Assembly: GCF_024372725.1 (NCBI RefSeq) | Contig: NZ_VOUA01000001.1 | Location: forward strand, 1-64,000 | Direction of reading: 5' to 3' | Length of the DNA stretch: 64,000 bases | Origin: Methanosarcina sp. KYL-1 | GTDB lineage: Archaea; Halobacteriota; Methanosarcinia; Methanosarcinales; Methanosarcinaceae | Shown here: positions 14,982 to 25,156 of the stretch, piece by piece | Layout of the letters: the number at the start of each line of letters is the position of its first letter | Position numbering within the stretch: position 1 is the stretch's first letter | The notes under the pieces: generated by a model | The model's database searches: none | The model's input: only the letters and a program-made list of their open reading frames with translations | Told to the model about the DNA's origin: nothing | Position numbers and translations under genes: made by a program

Positions 14982-16961
14982 GTGATAAGAATTCCCGGCT
15001 CATGCTGTACTTCCCGCAACAAAAAAAAGAAAAATTCTCCTTATGATATGACCTTTGCCTTCGTGGGCAACCCCAGCGTCGGGAAAAGCGTCTTTTTCAG
15101 CAGGCTTACCGGGGTTGGCGTGGAGGTTTCTAATTATCCCGGCACAACTGTCACCCTTACCCGGGGGGTTGTCAAAGCCAGGGGCAAAACCATCGAAGTT
15201 GTGGACCTGCCCGGGATTTATTCCCTCGGGGCTTCGACTGAAGATGAAAAGGTCACCAAGAAATTCCTGATCCAGGATGAACCTGACGTGATAATCAATG
15301 TCCTGGACGCAAGCAGGCTTGAAAGAAACCTTTTCCTTACCCTGCAGCTGCTGGAACTTAACATCCCCATGGTTATTGCCTTAAACCAGATAGACCTGGC
15401 CGAAGAGCTGGGGATCCGGGTTGACGTCGACAAGCTCTCCGAACTCCTCGGGCTTCCGGTTGTGCCCACGGTTGCTATCCGGGGGGAAGGGCTTGACGAG
15501 GTGGTGCTTGTGGCCCTCGGGGAGCAGGGCAAAGCCCAGGACCATTACAGGGTCATGTACAGCCAGTTGATCCGCCAGGCCCTTGCAGGACTTGACTTTT
15601 CTTTTCCCGATTCTTCCCCCAGTGTGAAGATTGCGGCGCTTCTGAACGACGCAGAGTTTGTGGAACTCTGCTGCATGCCTCCCGAAGCCAATGCCCTGCT
15701 TACTTATGCCCGGAGGTTCAGGCAGAACCTCGAACTTGAGCACAGGCTCTCGGTCCATGATACCGTATCCAGGGACCTTTACGGGGAATCAGGGCACATT
15801 GTAGACAGCGTGGTCATCCGGGTAGAGCCCGGAAAAAGCATGAAAGACAGGATTGACGGGGTCCTTACTTCCCCCAATTTCGGGATTGCCGTGCTTATCG
15901 GAGCCCTGCTCCTGACTTTCCTCCTGGTCTTCCGGGTCGGGGGGTTCCTTGAGTCCTGGATCGTGGACGGTATTTTCGAGCCCCATATCCTGGGGCCAGT
16001 GGAGGCTATGACCGAGGGAATGCCGCCTATAATCCGGAACCTGATCGTATATTCCCTCCGCGGGGTGGAGGCAGGGGTCGCAATTGCCATTCCCTATATA
16101 GCAGTCTTTTACGCCATCCTTTCGGTTTTCGAGGACTCCGGCTATCTTACCCGGGCAGCGTTTCTCCTGGACAACCTGACCCACAGGCTGGGGCTGCACG
16201 GAAGGGCTGTAATCCCCCTGGTCCTGGGTTTCGGGTGCAACGTGCCTGCCATCATGGCAGTGCATGCGCTTGGGACCCGGAGGGAAAAGAGGATAGCGTC
16301 CCTTTTGATCTCCCTTATCCCCTGTTCAGCCAGGACGGTTATTATCCTGGGGCTGGTAGGGACTTTTGTGGGCTTCTGGGCCGCGGTTTCGATCTACGTG
16401 ATGGAGGTATTCATTATCGCCGCCATGGGTTGGGTCCTCGGAAAAACCCTGCCCGGCCAGCGCAGCGGTTTTATCATGGAGATGACCCCCCTCAGGAAAC
16501 CCGAGCTGAACTCCACCCTCAAGAAAACCTGGATGAAAAGCCGGGAATTCCTTTATATCGCTTTCCCGCTGCTGCTTGTGGGAAGTGCCTTCCTGGGAAT
16601 TGCCGACGCCCTCGGGCTGCTTTCGGTCTTCCAGGACTTTGTTGAGCCCCTCTCCGTGGGCCTCCTGGGCCTTCCTGCGTTTGCGGCAACGGCCCTTGTC
16701 TTCGGGATCCTCAGGAAGGAGATGGCTCTCCAGATCCTTGCCGTGCTTGCAGGCACCGCAAACTTTGCAGCCGTGATGACCCCCTTGCAGATGTACCAGT
16801 TTGCAGTTATCACAACCATCTATGTGCCTTGCGTGGCAACCATTGCAGTCCTGAAACACGAACTCGGGTGGAAGGACACGAGCATGATCGTTCTTTTTAC
16901 GGTGTTTCTTGCCCTGGGAGTCGGGGTCCTGATCCGGTATTTCGGGCCTTACTTCCTCTGA
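14982..16961 (+). CDS. feoB: Ferrous iron transport protein B
   Basis: A 659-residue Fe(II) importer. The N-terminal G domain has G1 GNPSVGKSVFF, G3 DLPGIYSL and G4 NQID. A helical spacer follows, then a membrane domain with two Gate regions, including the GFGCNVPAIMA motif (Cys in the pore) and SLIPCSARTVIIL. A GTG start preceded by GGAGG gives a short N-terminus with Cys-Cys (GSCCTSRN) before the G domain; the next in-frame ATG is at the G domain itself. It is second in the DtxR operon and presumably repressed when iron is plentiful. Confidence 0.96.
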   Translation: MIRIPGSCCTSRNKKKKNSPYDMTFAFVGNPSVGKSVFFSRLTGVGVEVSNYPGTTVTLTRGVVKARGKTIEVVDLPGIYSLGASTEDEKVTKKFLIQDEPDVIINVLDASRLERNLFLTLQLLELNIPMVIALNQIDLAEELGIRVDVDKLSELLGLPVVPTVAIRGEGLDEVVLVALGEQGKAQDHYRVMYSQLIRQALAGLDFSFPDSSPSVKIAALLNDAEFVELCCMPPEANALLTYARRFRQNLELEHRLSVHDTVSRDLYGESGHIVDSVVIRVEPGKSMKDRIDGVLTSPNFGIAVLIGALLLTFLLVFRVGGFLESWIVDGIFEPHILGPVEAMTEGMPPIIRNLIVYSLRGVEAGVAIAIPYIAVFYAILSVFEDSGYLTRAAFLLDNLTHRLGLHGRAVIPLVLGFGCNVPAIMAVHALGTRREKRIASLLISLIPCSARTVIILGLVGTFVGFWAAVSIYVMEVFIIAAMGWVLGKTLPGQRSGFIMEMTPLRKPELNSTLKKTWMKSREFLYIAFPLLLVGSAFLGIADALGLLSVFQDFVEPLSVGLLGLPAFAATALVFGILRKEMALQILAVLAGTANFAAVMTPLQMYQFAVITTIYVPCVATIAVLKHELGWKDTSMIVLFTVFLALGVGVLIRYFGPYFL

Positions 16962-17412
16962 TCTTTTTGCCTTTTTCCTGCCTTCTGGAATACCTCGTGG
17001 CCTGGAATGTTCCAGGGGCCTGGAATCGGGTATCTGTTAGTTTTTCCAGCTGTTTTTCCGGCTGTTTTTCCGGAGGGTCCAGGCTCCGGCCTCAATGAAC
17101 TATCAGGGTTCGTGGAAAAAGTGTCAGTGTCCTGAATAAAACAGATTTATCTGAAAGACTTCTCTAAAAGACTTCTCTAAAAGACTTCTCTAAAAGACTT
17201 ATTTATAAATAACTTTGAAAACGGATCTCAATTCTTTTTTCATTAATTGGAAATAACCTTTTTATATATTGTATGTGTTTTCATCTACAGAAATGTATGG
17301 GGCATGGTCTGTGGCATAATATTTATATATTAATATGTTCATGTGTTACTGTTCTAATTGTTTTGCCCATAACCAAAAATTATTAATACTAAGCAAATCG
17401 TGTTTATTTCCG
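16962..17412. other. Spacer with 13-bp tandem repeat
   Basis: No gene seen. Three perfect copies and one degenerate copy of TCTCTAAAAGACT occupy 17148-17199. AT-rich promoter-like sequence with several TTATATA blocks follows at about 17255-17335. Confidence 0.6.
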
Positions 17413-17652
17413 ATGACCCGAATTACCAGTCAGTCACACAAAAACGTGTTTAGTGTTATTATGGATATCTTTGAAATGGATCATTTCCGTGAGCCTGAAA
17501 TGGAGGAGGTGCAGTTTTTCCTGGAAAGCACGGGAACCCACGGTTCCATTGTGAATGAAAATGCCCTGGAACTGGACTGCAGCTCACCTAAAATCCAGTC
17601 TCGTGCAAGTGTATTATTCGATTTCGATGATTCCATTCCGTCCATCAAATAA
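17413..17652 (+). CDS. Small acidic protein of unknown function
   Basis: A 79-residue frame (MTRITSQ to DDSIPSIK, TAA). The last 63 residues, from an internal ATG at 17461 (MDIFEMDHFREPEMEEVQ), have good codon composition and an acidic character. Upstream frame sequence is poorer, and no clear Shine-Dalgarno supports any start, so the true start could be 17461. It has no membrane segment and no recognised domain. A strong TATA-like block lies about 80 bp upstream. It could be real or fortuitous. Confidence 0.45.
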   Translation: MTRITSQSHKNVFSVIMDIFEMDHFREPEMEEVQFFLESTGTHGSIVNENALELDCSSPKIQSRASVLFDFDDSIPSIK

Positions 17653-18407
17653 CACCTGCTTTTAATATTCCCCCCGTTCTGGAATCCAACCCCCCATACC
17701 GGTAGTTTTTCGGGTTAGTATTGGATTTCATTTCTTCTATTTTCAATTTTCTTTAGCTTTGCCTGCCCTGAGGCCCTTCCTTTAATCGTCCTTAAGCCGT
17801 CCTTCTATTTCCTTTATCTTTTTCTGCCTTAAGGCCGTCTTTGAAGGTGTCTTTGAAGGGTGTCTTTGAAGCCAACCTGACCTCTCCGGTATATTTAAAT
17901 TTATTTATACAGATTTCATCGAAATATATTTATATGAGTTTCTTTTTGATCTCCTTCTCAACAATATAACTTCTTTTACTTGATTCCTGTTTTAGGCCAG
18001 GTTTTTTCAGATTCCTTCAGGTTTTTTCTTAGTTAATATATTTTTTGAGATTTCTTTTTAAAGTCCCTGTGAAATTTTCCCTGCAGGAGTTATCAAATTC
18101 CCTTCCCTCAGGTTTCCCCACAAAATTTTGTTCCCTTCCTGCAAAAAATGGCAGATAGCTATCCATTTTTTCAGAAAGGTTAATAAAGTTCCTCTTATTA
18201 TATTTTAATCAAAAGTTCTTGCTTTTCCGGGAAAAAGCCATCGATTACCATATATATATAAAGTAAGATTACATGTACTTTGTACACATTATTTAAATTT
18301 GTCTGAGCAATACAATAAAATTATAGTTATGTTGATCTTGCCTGCTATCTAAAGTGTTACAGGTTTTCAGGAAATCGGGGACCCGAATTCATTTAATGAG
18401 GTATTTT
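17653..18407. other. 750-bp AT- and pyrimidine-rich spacer
   Basis: No gene seen. Direct repeats of GTGTCTTTGAAGG occur at about 17845-17878. A TATATATATAAAG block at about 18250 is a good candidate promoter element for the condensin operon, about 100 bp before its first gene. Confidence 0.5.
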
Positions 18408-19277
18408 ATGAGAACTGGACAGAGGGATCTGAATAATACACCGCTCAGAAGGCGCCTGTCAATTACCTATGAGGAGCTCGAGACTCTCAAGAAATCAATC
18501 AAGGTTTCGGTTCTCAACGAACTGCGGGCCGAAATGGAAAACAGTTCCGATGTGGAATCAATGAAGGACCTTATCATTTCCGAGATCAGGTCCGAGTTGA
18601 TGGGGATACCTAATCCCGCATCCCTTAAGGCTTCAATAGCCAATGAGTTGCGCCTGGAATTAAACCAGGCTCAAGGGCATGATGGGGGGGCAGTTGAAAG
18701 GAAAGTCAAGGAACTGGCCGGGCTTCAGGACGGGCTTGTCCGGGAACTTCTCGACCAGAAAACAGTTATAAAAAAGCTGGAGTCAGAAGTCGAAAAACTC
18801 TCAAAGGTAATTGAAGAATTGAAAACTGCAGCTCCCGCAGCCCCTCCTTCTGTTTCCCTCTCCCTCCTCGAAGACCCTCTTGACCTTCCTCCTCTTTCGC
18901 GGAAGCCAAGACAAAAGCCAGAATTCCGGAAAGAAGGGCCTTCTTCACACGGAATGATTGAAGTCAGGGAAGTCCCTGCCCCTCTTCCGGGTACAGGTAC
19001 CAGAGTCCAGCTGAAGGTTAAGGAAGTGGAACCCCGGGAACTGGATGAAGAGGAACCCCACGAAGTAAAGTGCGAGTATATTATTGCCGAGAGTGGGGAA
19101 TTGAAGCGGCAGAAGTCTCCCAGAAGAGTCCAGCGGCGCGATGATAATTATAAGTGTGAGTACATCATCGCAGAAAAAGGTGAGACACTGGTCCTGCATG
19201 ACGAATCCGTGGTCGAGCGGGAAGACGAAGACGCCGAAATCATCACCTGCAGCAGGAAAATTCCAAACGCGCAGTGA
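18408..19277 (+). CDS. Coiled-coil protein of unknown function, first gene of the SMC operon
   Basis: A 289-residue soluble protein, not recognised. Residues 20-150 are strongly helical and charged with coiled-coil character (ERKVKELAGLQDGLVRELL, KKLESEVEKLSKVIEELK). A Pro/Ala-rich link leads to a C-terminal region with the octapeptide KCEYIIAE twice, 28 codons apart, coded by mostly different codons. I chose ATG at 18408 with GAGG 6 nt upstream; a GTG at 18354 and an ATG at 18396 are alternatives. It ends 52 bp before smc, so a link to chromosome organisation is possible by context only. Confidence 0.75.
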   Translation: MRTGQRDLNNTPLRRRLSITYEELETLKKSIKVSVLNELRAEMENSSDVESMKDLIISEIRSELMGIPNPASLKASIANELRLELNQAQGHDGGAVERKVKELAGLQDGLVRELLDQKTVIKKLESEVEKLSKVIEELKTAAPAAPPSVSLSLLEDPLDLPPLSRKPRQKPEFRKEGPSSHGMIEVREVPAPLPGTGTRVQLKVKEVEPRELDEEEPHEVKCEYIIAESGELKRQKSPRRVQRRDDNYKCEYIIAEKGETLVLHDESVVEREDEDAEIITCSRKIPNAQ

Positions 19278-19329
19278 GGACTGAAAAAACAGAAATCTCC
19301 TCAAAAACGCAAAATTACAGAGGCATTCT

Positions 19330-22300
19330 GTGTACATAAAAGAAATTGAGTTTGTTAATTTCAAGTCCTTCGGAAAAAAAGTAAAGATTTCCTTTTTCAA
19401 TGACTTCACCACCATTTCCGGGCCGAACGGGAGCGGGAAGTCAAACATAATAGACGGGATTCTCTTTGCGCTCGGGCTTACCAGTTCCAGGACCCTCCGG
19501 GCCGAAAAACTCACGGACCTGATCTATAACGGAGACGAGGCCAAAAAACCCGACTTTGCCCTTGTTACGATCCGGTTTGACAACACCGACCGCAAACTGC
19601 CGGTGGACATGGACGAGGTTGAGGTTTCCAGGAAGATCAGGCGGACAAAAAGCGGGTATTACAGCTATTTTTATTTCAACGGCAAATCCGTAAGCCTGGG
19701 GGAAGTCCATTCCCATCTCGCAAAAGCAGGAGTTACTCCCGAAGGGTACAACGTGGTCATGCAGGGAGATGTCACCCAGATCATCTCCATGACGTCGGTG
19801 GAACGGCGCAAGATCATCGACGAGATTGCAGGGGTCGCGGAATTTGACGAACGCAAGCAAAAGGCGCTGGGTGAACTTGAAGTTGTAAGGCAGCAGGTCG
19901 AACGAGTGGACATCATCCTCGAAGAGGTGCGGGCCCAGCTGGGAAAACTCGCAGGGGAACGCGACCAGGCCCTGAAGTACCAGGCCCTCAAAGCCGAGAA
20001 AGTCAAATTCGAGGGCTATGTTCTCCTTTCCAAGCTGAAGGATGCCAGGACCGAACTTGGAAATGTGGAAAAAGAGCTTTCCGGAAAAGAAGAGCACCTT
20101 GAAAAGGTCCAGGCCCTCCTTGACGAAAGGGTGCAGGAACTCGACGCCCTCGAAGATGCCCTGGAAAAGCTTTCCCTTGAAATCCGGAAGAAAGGGGAAG
20201 ACGAGCAGCTCAGGGTCAAGAGGGAAATCGAGGAGACTAAAGGGGAAATTTCCCGCTGTGTAGACAGCGTCGAGCTTGCCGAAAATGAAATAGAGGAATC
20301 CGATTCCAGGCGCAGGAAGGCCTTTGTTGAGATCGATTCCACCAAGGGGAAAATCCGGGAGCTTGACGAGAAAATCGAAGGCGAAAATCTCCGGAAAGCC
20401 AGCCTTGAAGTTGAGCTATCGGAGAGGAAAACCGAACGCATGCTGCTCCAGAGCAGGATTGCCGACGTGGACGCGAAGTTTGCCGCAACCAGGGACGAAC
20501 TCATGGCTGTGCGGCGCAGGCTTGAGGACGTCAAGAACGAAAAGAACGAACTCATCCGAAACGAAGACCGGCTTTTAGATGCCCTCCGGCGGAAGTCCTC
20601 AGAACTCCGGGACATTGAAAACCAGATCAAAGAGGCAGAAGCGGCTGTTGCGACTTCGGATAGCGACACCCTTTCGGTGCGCTACGAGCTTGATAAGCTT
20701 TCGGAAAACCTGGAGTCCCTGATAAAGGACAGGGATGATATCGAAAGCAGCCATTTCAGGATCAAGGAAGATATAAGAAAAGTTGAAAGCAAACTTCATA
20801 CCCTCCAGCAGGAATATGCCCTTACCGAAGCCAGGGTCCGGGCAGCAGAACACGGTGGAGGGTACTCAAAAGCTGTGGATATGGTGCTCTCCGCATCCCG
20901 GCAGAACGAACTCTTCGGGATCCGGGGGACCATTGCCCAGCTCGGGAAAGTGGACCGGCGTTACGCAAAAGCCCTGGAGGTTGCTGCAGGGAACCGGATG
21001 CAGGCAATCGTTGTGGACACGGACGCGGATGCGGCGGAAGCCATCGAGTACCTCAAACGGAGAAAAGGGGGGAGAGCCACCTTCCTGCCCTTAAACAAGA
21101 TGAGGGAGTCCAGAAGGCTTGAAAAGCTCAGGTATGAGGACGGAGTAATCGGGTATGCCATTGACCTTATCGAGTATGACCCGGATTTCGAGGCTGCGTT
21201 CTGGTACGTTTTTCGGGACACCCTCGTCATGGACACCCTGAGCAACGCCCGCCGCCTGATGGGAAATTTCCGGATGGTCACCCTGGAAGGGGAAATTCTG
21301 GAAACGAGCGGGGCGATGGTCGGAGGGTCCCTCTCCTCAAATACCGGGCTTTCCTTTGCGGCGGCAGAAAAGGACAAGCTTATCAAGCTCGCTGACGAAA
21401 TAAAGGCCCTGGATGCTAGCCGGAATGCGGCGATCGGCAAACAGGACAATATCGAAAGCCACCTTTTCGAGCTGAGCCGGAAAATCAGGGACTGTGAGGC
21501 AAACATTTCCCGAAAGGAACAGCAGCTTGAGGAAATCGAAGGCCGGGAAACCAAACTTGCAGAACTCCTGGAAGCCAGGCAGGCGGACCTCAGGGCCATC
21601 GAAGTGGCCAGGACCCAGCTCCGGAACGAAATGGACAGGGTCATTGCGGAAAAGGCCGAAAAGGACGAGGCAGCAGCCGGGCTTGAGGGCCAGATTGCCG
21701 GGCTTGAAGAAAAGCTTGCCGACTCCCCGCTTCCCGAGATCAACCGGAAAGCGGAGTTCGTGGACGAAGAAATCCGGAGGCTTGAAGGCAGGGTCCGGGA
21801 TACGGAAGCCGGCCTGAACGCCCTGCAGCTTGAAAAGGAGTATGCAGAGCAGAAAATTGCCGGAGCCAAGGAACTGATCGGGGAACTTGATGCAAAGAAA
21901 GCCGTCCTGCGGGAAAAGACTGCTTCCCTGGGAGCAAAAATCGGGGAACTCGAAGCAAAGCTGGAAGATAAGCAGAAGCGGGAACTTGAGCTTTCCGACG
22001 AGCTTGTGGAGCTCCAGCAGGAGCGCGAAAGGGTGCAGGCCGAACACGGCGCTGTGAAGCGCAGGGTCAGTACGGCTGCAACAACCCTTGAAAAAGCAAA
22101 ACAGCAGGTACTTACGCTTACCGCGACCAGAAACGCGCTTATGGACCAGGAAACGCAGTTCGTGCAGGAAATCGAAAGGAGGGGCATCGAAGAGACGGAC
22201 GAGGTCCCGAGTTACGAAACTGTCTACGTGCGGATCCAGGCAATCGAAGAAGCCCTCCGCAGGCTTGAGCCTGTTAACATGCGGGCAATTGACGAGTACA

Positions 22301-22857
22301 ATGAGGTAGAACTCCGGCTTTCGGACCTTCAGGGAAAGCGCGACACCCTCTTTACCGAGCGGGAACAGCTGCTGGGACGTATTGACCAGTACGAGCAGCT
22401 CAAAAGGGACGCCTTTATGGAAGCCTATACCAGCATCAACGAGAATTTCAGGGAGATCTTCCACGAACTCTCCGACGGGCTGGGCGAGCTGGTGCTGGAA
22501 GACCCGAACGACCCCTTTGCAGGGGGCATGACGCTCCGGGCCCAGCCGAAGGAAAAGACCCTCCAGCGGATCGAAGCCATGTCCGGAGGAGAAAAGAGCC
22601 TTACTGCACTTGCTTTCATCTTTGCGATCCAGCAGTACCGTCCGGCTCCCTTCTATGCTTTTGACGAAATCGACATGTTCCTGGACGGGTGGAACGTGGA
22701 ACGGGTCTCGAGGAGAGTCAAGGAGTCCGGGTCAAAGGTCCAGTTTATCGTGGTCTCCCTCAGGAAACCCATGATCCAGGCTGCAAACCGGACCATCGGG
22801 GTCACGATGCAGGAAAATAATTTCACAAGCATTACAGGAGTGAAGCTGAATGGGTGA
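19330..22857 (+). CDS. smc: Chromosome segregation ATPase SMC
   Basis: A 1175-residue SMC protein. The N-terminal head has Walker A GPNGSGKSNIIDG. Long coiled coils flank a hinge at about 510-660 (GIRGTIAQLGKVDRRYAKALEVAAGN, then GGRATFLPL and LEGEILETSGAMVGG). The C-terminal head carries the signature AMSGGEKSLTALAFIFA and Walker B FYAFDEIDMFLDG. It forms the ring ATPase of archaeal condensin. The start is GTG (MYIKEIEFVNFKSFG), matching the conserved beginning of the family. It overlaps scpA by 8 bp. Long antisense frames within it are codon-composition artefacts. Confidence 0.98.
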   Translation: MYIKEIEFVNFKSFGKKVKISFFNDFTTISGPNGSGKSNIIDGILFALGLTSSRTLRAEKLTDLIYNGDEAKKPDFALVTIRFDNTDRKLPVDMDEVEVSRKIRRTKSGYYSYFYFNGKSVSLGEVHSHLAKAGVTPEGYNVVMQGDVTQIISMTSVERRKIIDEIAGVAEFDERKQKALGELEVVRQQVERVDIILEEVRAQLGKLAGERDQALKYQALKAEKVKFEGYVLLSKLKDARTELGNVEKELSGKEEHLEKVQALLDERVQELDALEDALEKLSLEIRKKGEDEQLRVKREIEETKGEISRCVDSVELAENEIEESDSRRRKAFVEIDSTKGKIRELDEKIEGENLRKASLEVELSERKTERMLLQSRIADVDAKFAATRDELMAVRRRLEDVKNEKNELIRNEDRLLDALRRKSSELRDIENQIKEAEAAVATSDSDTLSVRYELDKLSENLESLIKDRDDIESSHFRIKEDIRKVESKLHTLQQEYALTEARVRAAEHGGGYSKAVDMVLSASRQNELFGIRGTIAQLGKVDRRYAKALEVAAGNRMQAIVVDTDADAAEAIEYLKRRKGGRATFLPLNKMRESRRLEKLRYEDGVIGYAIDLIEYDPDFEAAFWYVFRDTLVMDTLSNARRLMGNFRMVTLEGEILETSGAMVGGSLSSNTGLSFAAAEKDKLIKLADEIKALDASRNAAIGKQDNIESHLFELSRKIRDCEANISRKEQQLEEIEGRETKLAELLEARQADLRAIEVARTQLRNEMDRVIAEKAEKDEAAAGLEGQIAGLEEKLADSPLPEINRKAEFVDEEIRRLEGRVRDTEAGLNALQLEKEYAEQKIAGAKELIGELDAKKAVLREKTASLGAKIGELEAKLEDKQKRELELSDELVELQQERERVQAEHGAVKRRVSTAATTLEKAKQQVLTLTATRNALMDQETQFVQEIERRGIEETDEVPSYETVYVRIQAIEEALRRLEPVNMRAIDEYNEVELRLSDLQGKRDTLFTEREQLLGRIDQYEQLKRDAFMEAYTSINENFREIFHELSDGLGELVLEDPNDPFAGGMTLRAQPKEKTLQRIEAMSGGEKSLTALAFIFAIQQYRPAPFYAFDEIDMFLDGWNVERVSRRVKESGSKVQFIVVSLRKPMIQAANRTIGVTMQENNFTSITGVKLNG

Positions 22858-23947
22858 GCTTGCGGAAAACGCCGGGACTGCACTGGAAGTTCCTGGGCTT
22901 CCTGCTCCGGAGGTTTCGGAGGTTGGGGACGGCGATTCCTTGTTTCCGGACCCTGAATCATACGGGCTTCCTGCTACCCTTTCCAGCCTGGGGGTCGAGT
23001 GGGGCCTGCTTGAACTCTCGGAGTTTGAGACTTATGAGCCCCTGGGCATCCTGGTCGAGCTTGCAAAGGACGGGAGAATCGACCCCTGGGACATTGACAT
23101 CGTGGAACTTACGGACGGTTTCCTGCGAAGGGTGGAGGAATTAAAGAAAATGGACCTCCGGATTTCTTCCCGGACGCTCCTTTATTCTGCGATTCTCCTG
23201 CGCATGAAATCCTCCTGCATCCTTGAGGAGGACGGAGAAGAAGAACTTGAGGACGACTCCGGCTTTTTTGATGATGAGAACTTTCCGGAACCCGACGAAT
23301 TCCCTATCCCTAAACTGCCTGTCCGCCGCGTGTCCACCCGCCCCGTCACTCTCAACGAACTGATTTTAGAACTCAAGAAAGCTGAAAAGGCTCTTTCCAG
23401 AAAGAATGATAAGAAAGCAAGGCAGGCTTCGGATGAAGCTCCTGCCCCGAAAGGCCCGGTACTTAACACCGGGGATGTCCTGGGCATTGCCCATGAGGAA
23501 GCCATCGGGTCAAGGCTGTCCCTGATCTGGGCCCGGCTTGCCGAAATGTTTGAGAAATACCCCCACGTGGTCTTTTCCGACTTCCTTGAAGGTAGTGAAG
23601 ACCGGATCATGGATTACCTCTCCCTTCTTTTCCTTGCCTCCAGCAAGAAGATCTGGCTCTGGCAGAAAGAACTCTTCGGTGAACTGTACATCTACCCCGG
23701 GGAAGAATCAGGCTTTTCCACCGAGGGCAACCCCTCTCTTTTCCATGAGCTGAGATTACGCCCTGAAGAGGAAGTTTCGGAACATGGGGTTTCGGAACAT
23801 GGGGTTTCGGAGCATGAAGTTACGGGTTCCGCAGATGCAAAGTTTGCCGGTAAAGGGCTTCTGGATGAGGCTCCGGAAGGATCCGGGCCCGCTGAGGCTG
23901 TCTCCATTGAACTGAAGTCGGTAGAAGCAAACCCTTTTGAAGAATAA
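22850..23947 (+). CDS. scpA: Segregation and condensation protein A (kleisin)
   Basis: A 365-residue kleisin bridging the SMC heads. The N-terminal domain has PLGILVELAKDGRIDPWDIDIVELTDGFL, typical of ScpA, followed by an acidic linker (EEDGEEELEDD), a basic stretch and the C-terminal winged helix (HVVFSDFLEGSEDRIMDYLSLLFLAS). About 100 residues after this domain are low-complexity, including a VSEHG repeat (15-bp DNA units, about 23776-23823). It overlaps smc by 8 bp and precedes scpB by 93 bp. The extra N-terminal ~40 residues and C-terminal tail make it longer than typical ScpA of about 250. Confidence 0.94.
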   Translation: MGELAENAGTALEVPGLPAPEVSEVGDGDSLFPDPESYGLPATLSSLGVEWGLLELSEFETYEPLGILVELAKDGRIDPWDIDIVELTDGFLRRVEELKKMDLRISSRTLLYSAILLRMKSSCILEEDGEEELEDDSGFFDDENFPEPDEFPIPKLPVRRVSTRPVTLNELILELKKAEKALSRKNDKKARQASDEAPAPKGPVLNTGDVLGIAHEEAIGSRLSLIWARLAEMFEKYPHVVFSDFLEGSEDRIMDYLSLLFLASSKKIWLWQKELFGELYIYPGEESGFSTEGNPSLFHELRLRPEEEVSEHGVSEHGVSEHEVTGSADAKFAGKGLLDEAPEGSGPAEAVSIELKSVEANPFEE

Positions 23948-24040
23948 TGTTGATCTGCCTGAAGAATTATGTTTGCTATTTAAAAAATACTGTTCAAAAT
24001 TTAAAAATAATATTACTATTTTTTCCGGAAGTGAAACCTT

Positions 24041-25156
24041 ATGAGTGAGCTTGAAGTCATCGAGGCGGCTCTTTTTGCTGCGGGCAGGGCGGTAAGCCTT
24101 GAAAAACTTGTAAAAATCACCGGAAAACCCAAAAAAACCGTCCTTTTGGGAGTGCAGGAGCTGATGGAGGCTTACTCTTCCCGGGAATCGGGTGTTGAGA
24201 TCCTGGACCTTGGAGAGCGCTATGTCATGCAGGTCAAACCCGAGTATTCCGAACTTATGCGCGAGGTTGCTCCAAAAGAACTCTCCGCCCCGAAACTCCG
24301 GACCCTTTCCATGATCGCCTATCACCAGCCCCTCCTCCAGTCCGACCTGATCGAGATGAGGGGGAGCGGGGCTTATGACCATATCAAGGACCTGATCGAG
24401 CGGGGTTTTGTGGAGTCCGTGCCCTGCGGGAGGAGCAGGCAGCTTTCAACAACTTCCCTTTTTGCGGATTATTTCGGGCTTAAGAGAAACGACCCGAAAG
24501 CGATAAAGGAAAAAATCCTGGACCTTTTGAAGGCAGAAGGCGGGCAGAGCGAGATCAACAGGTGGATAGGCAAAAAGACCGTTGCCGTAACTCCCATGTA
24601 CGAGTCCCTTATGGGCATGTGCGGGATTAAGGACTACTTTGTGGCCAATGCCTATTCACCTTCAAAAGAGGAACTTTCCCGCCTGCTTGAGGTGGACGTG
24701 CTGGTGGTAACGGCCGGCTACCTGGAAACCGTGAGGCAGCACTGTGACGGGGAAATTCTTGAGGTGCGCTCAACGACCTTTGAGGATGTGGTTGAGGCGG
24801 TCTCTACAATTGCTGAAGAACTTTCGGATGAAATCGACCCGAAATGTGTGGAAGACACAATCCGGAAAATCAGGGAGACCCGGGAAAGGTACGTCTCTTC
24901 TGCCCTTCTAATTGAACGGAGGGTGAAGCCTGCAACGGAGATGGTCTCCAAAATCGTAAACGACCTGAACCTGAGAGTTTCGGCTGACGGTGTCCTGGTT
25001 GCTCCGGACTACGGGACTTCGAAAAGCGGCGTAAAAATCGGGAACGGGGCGGAAATCCTGGTGCCTACTCATCGCAGTGTGGAGGGCGACCTCCTCCGGA
25101 GGGTCTGCATGAAGTATGATGCTGTGCTTGAAGGCTTGAAAAATCTTGAAGACTGA
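24041..25156 (+). CDS. scpB: Segregation and condensation protein B with a ~190-residue C-terminal extension
   Basis: The first ~180 residues are ScpB, a tandem winged-helix partner of ScpA, with ELEVIEAALFAAGRAVSLEKL and MIAYHQPLLQSDLIEMRGSGAYDHI. ScpB is normally about 180-200 residues, but this one has 371. The extension (from about DYFVANAYSPSKEELSRLL) is mixed alpha/beta, acidic, with no Cys cluster or membrane segment, and I do not recognise it. Codon use does not change at the junction. It closes the operon of coiled-coil protein, smc, scpA and scpB. Confidence 0.9.
   Translation: MSELEVIEAALFAAGRAVSLEKLVKITGKPKKTVLLGVQELMEAYSSRESGVEILDLGERYVMQVKPEYSELMREVAPKELSAPKLRTLSMIAYHQPLLQSDLIEMRGSGAYDHIKDLIERGFVESVPCGRSRQLSTTSLFADYFGLKRNDPKAIKEKILDLLKAEGGQSEINRWIGKKTVAVTPMYESLMGMCGIKDYFVANAYSPSKEELSRLLEVDVLVVTAGYLETVRQHCDGEILEVRSTTFEDVVEAVSTIAEELSDEIDPKCVEDTIRKIRETRERYVSSALLIERRVKPATEMVSKIVNDLNLRVSADGVLVAPDYGTSKSGVKIGNGAEILVPTHRSVEGDLLRRVCMKYDAVLEGLKNLED

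Noticed and set aside
20961-22187. 408-codon minus-strand frame inside smc (and 375- and 218-codon neighbours)
   Set aside because: Ser/Phe/Leu-rich shadow of the GC-rich, charged coiled-coil codons of smc; no family features.
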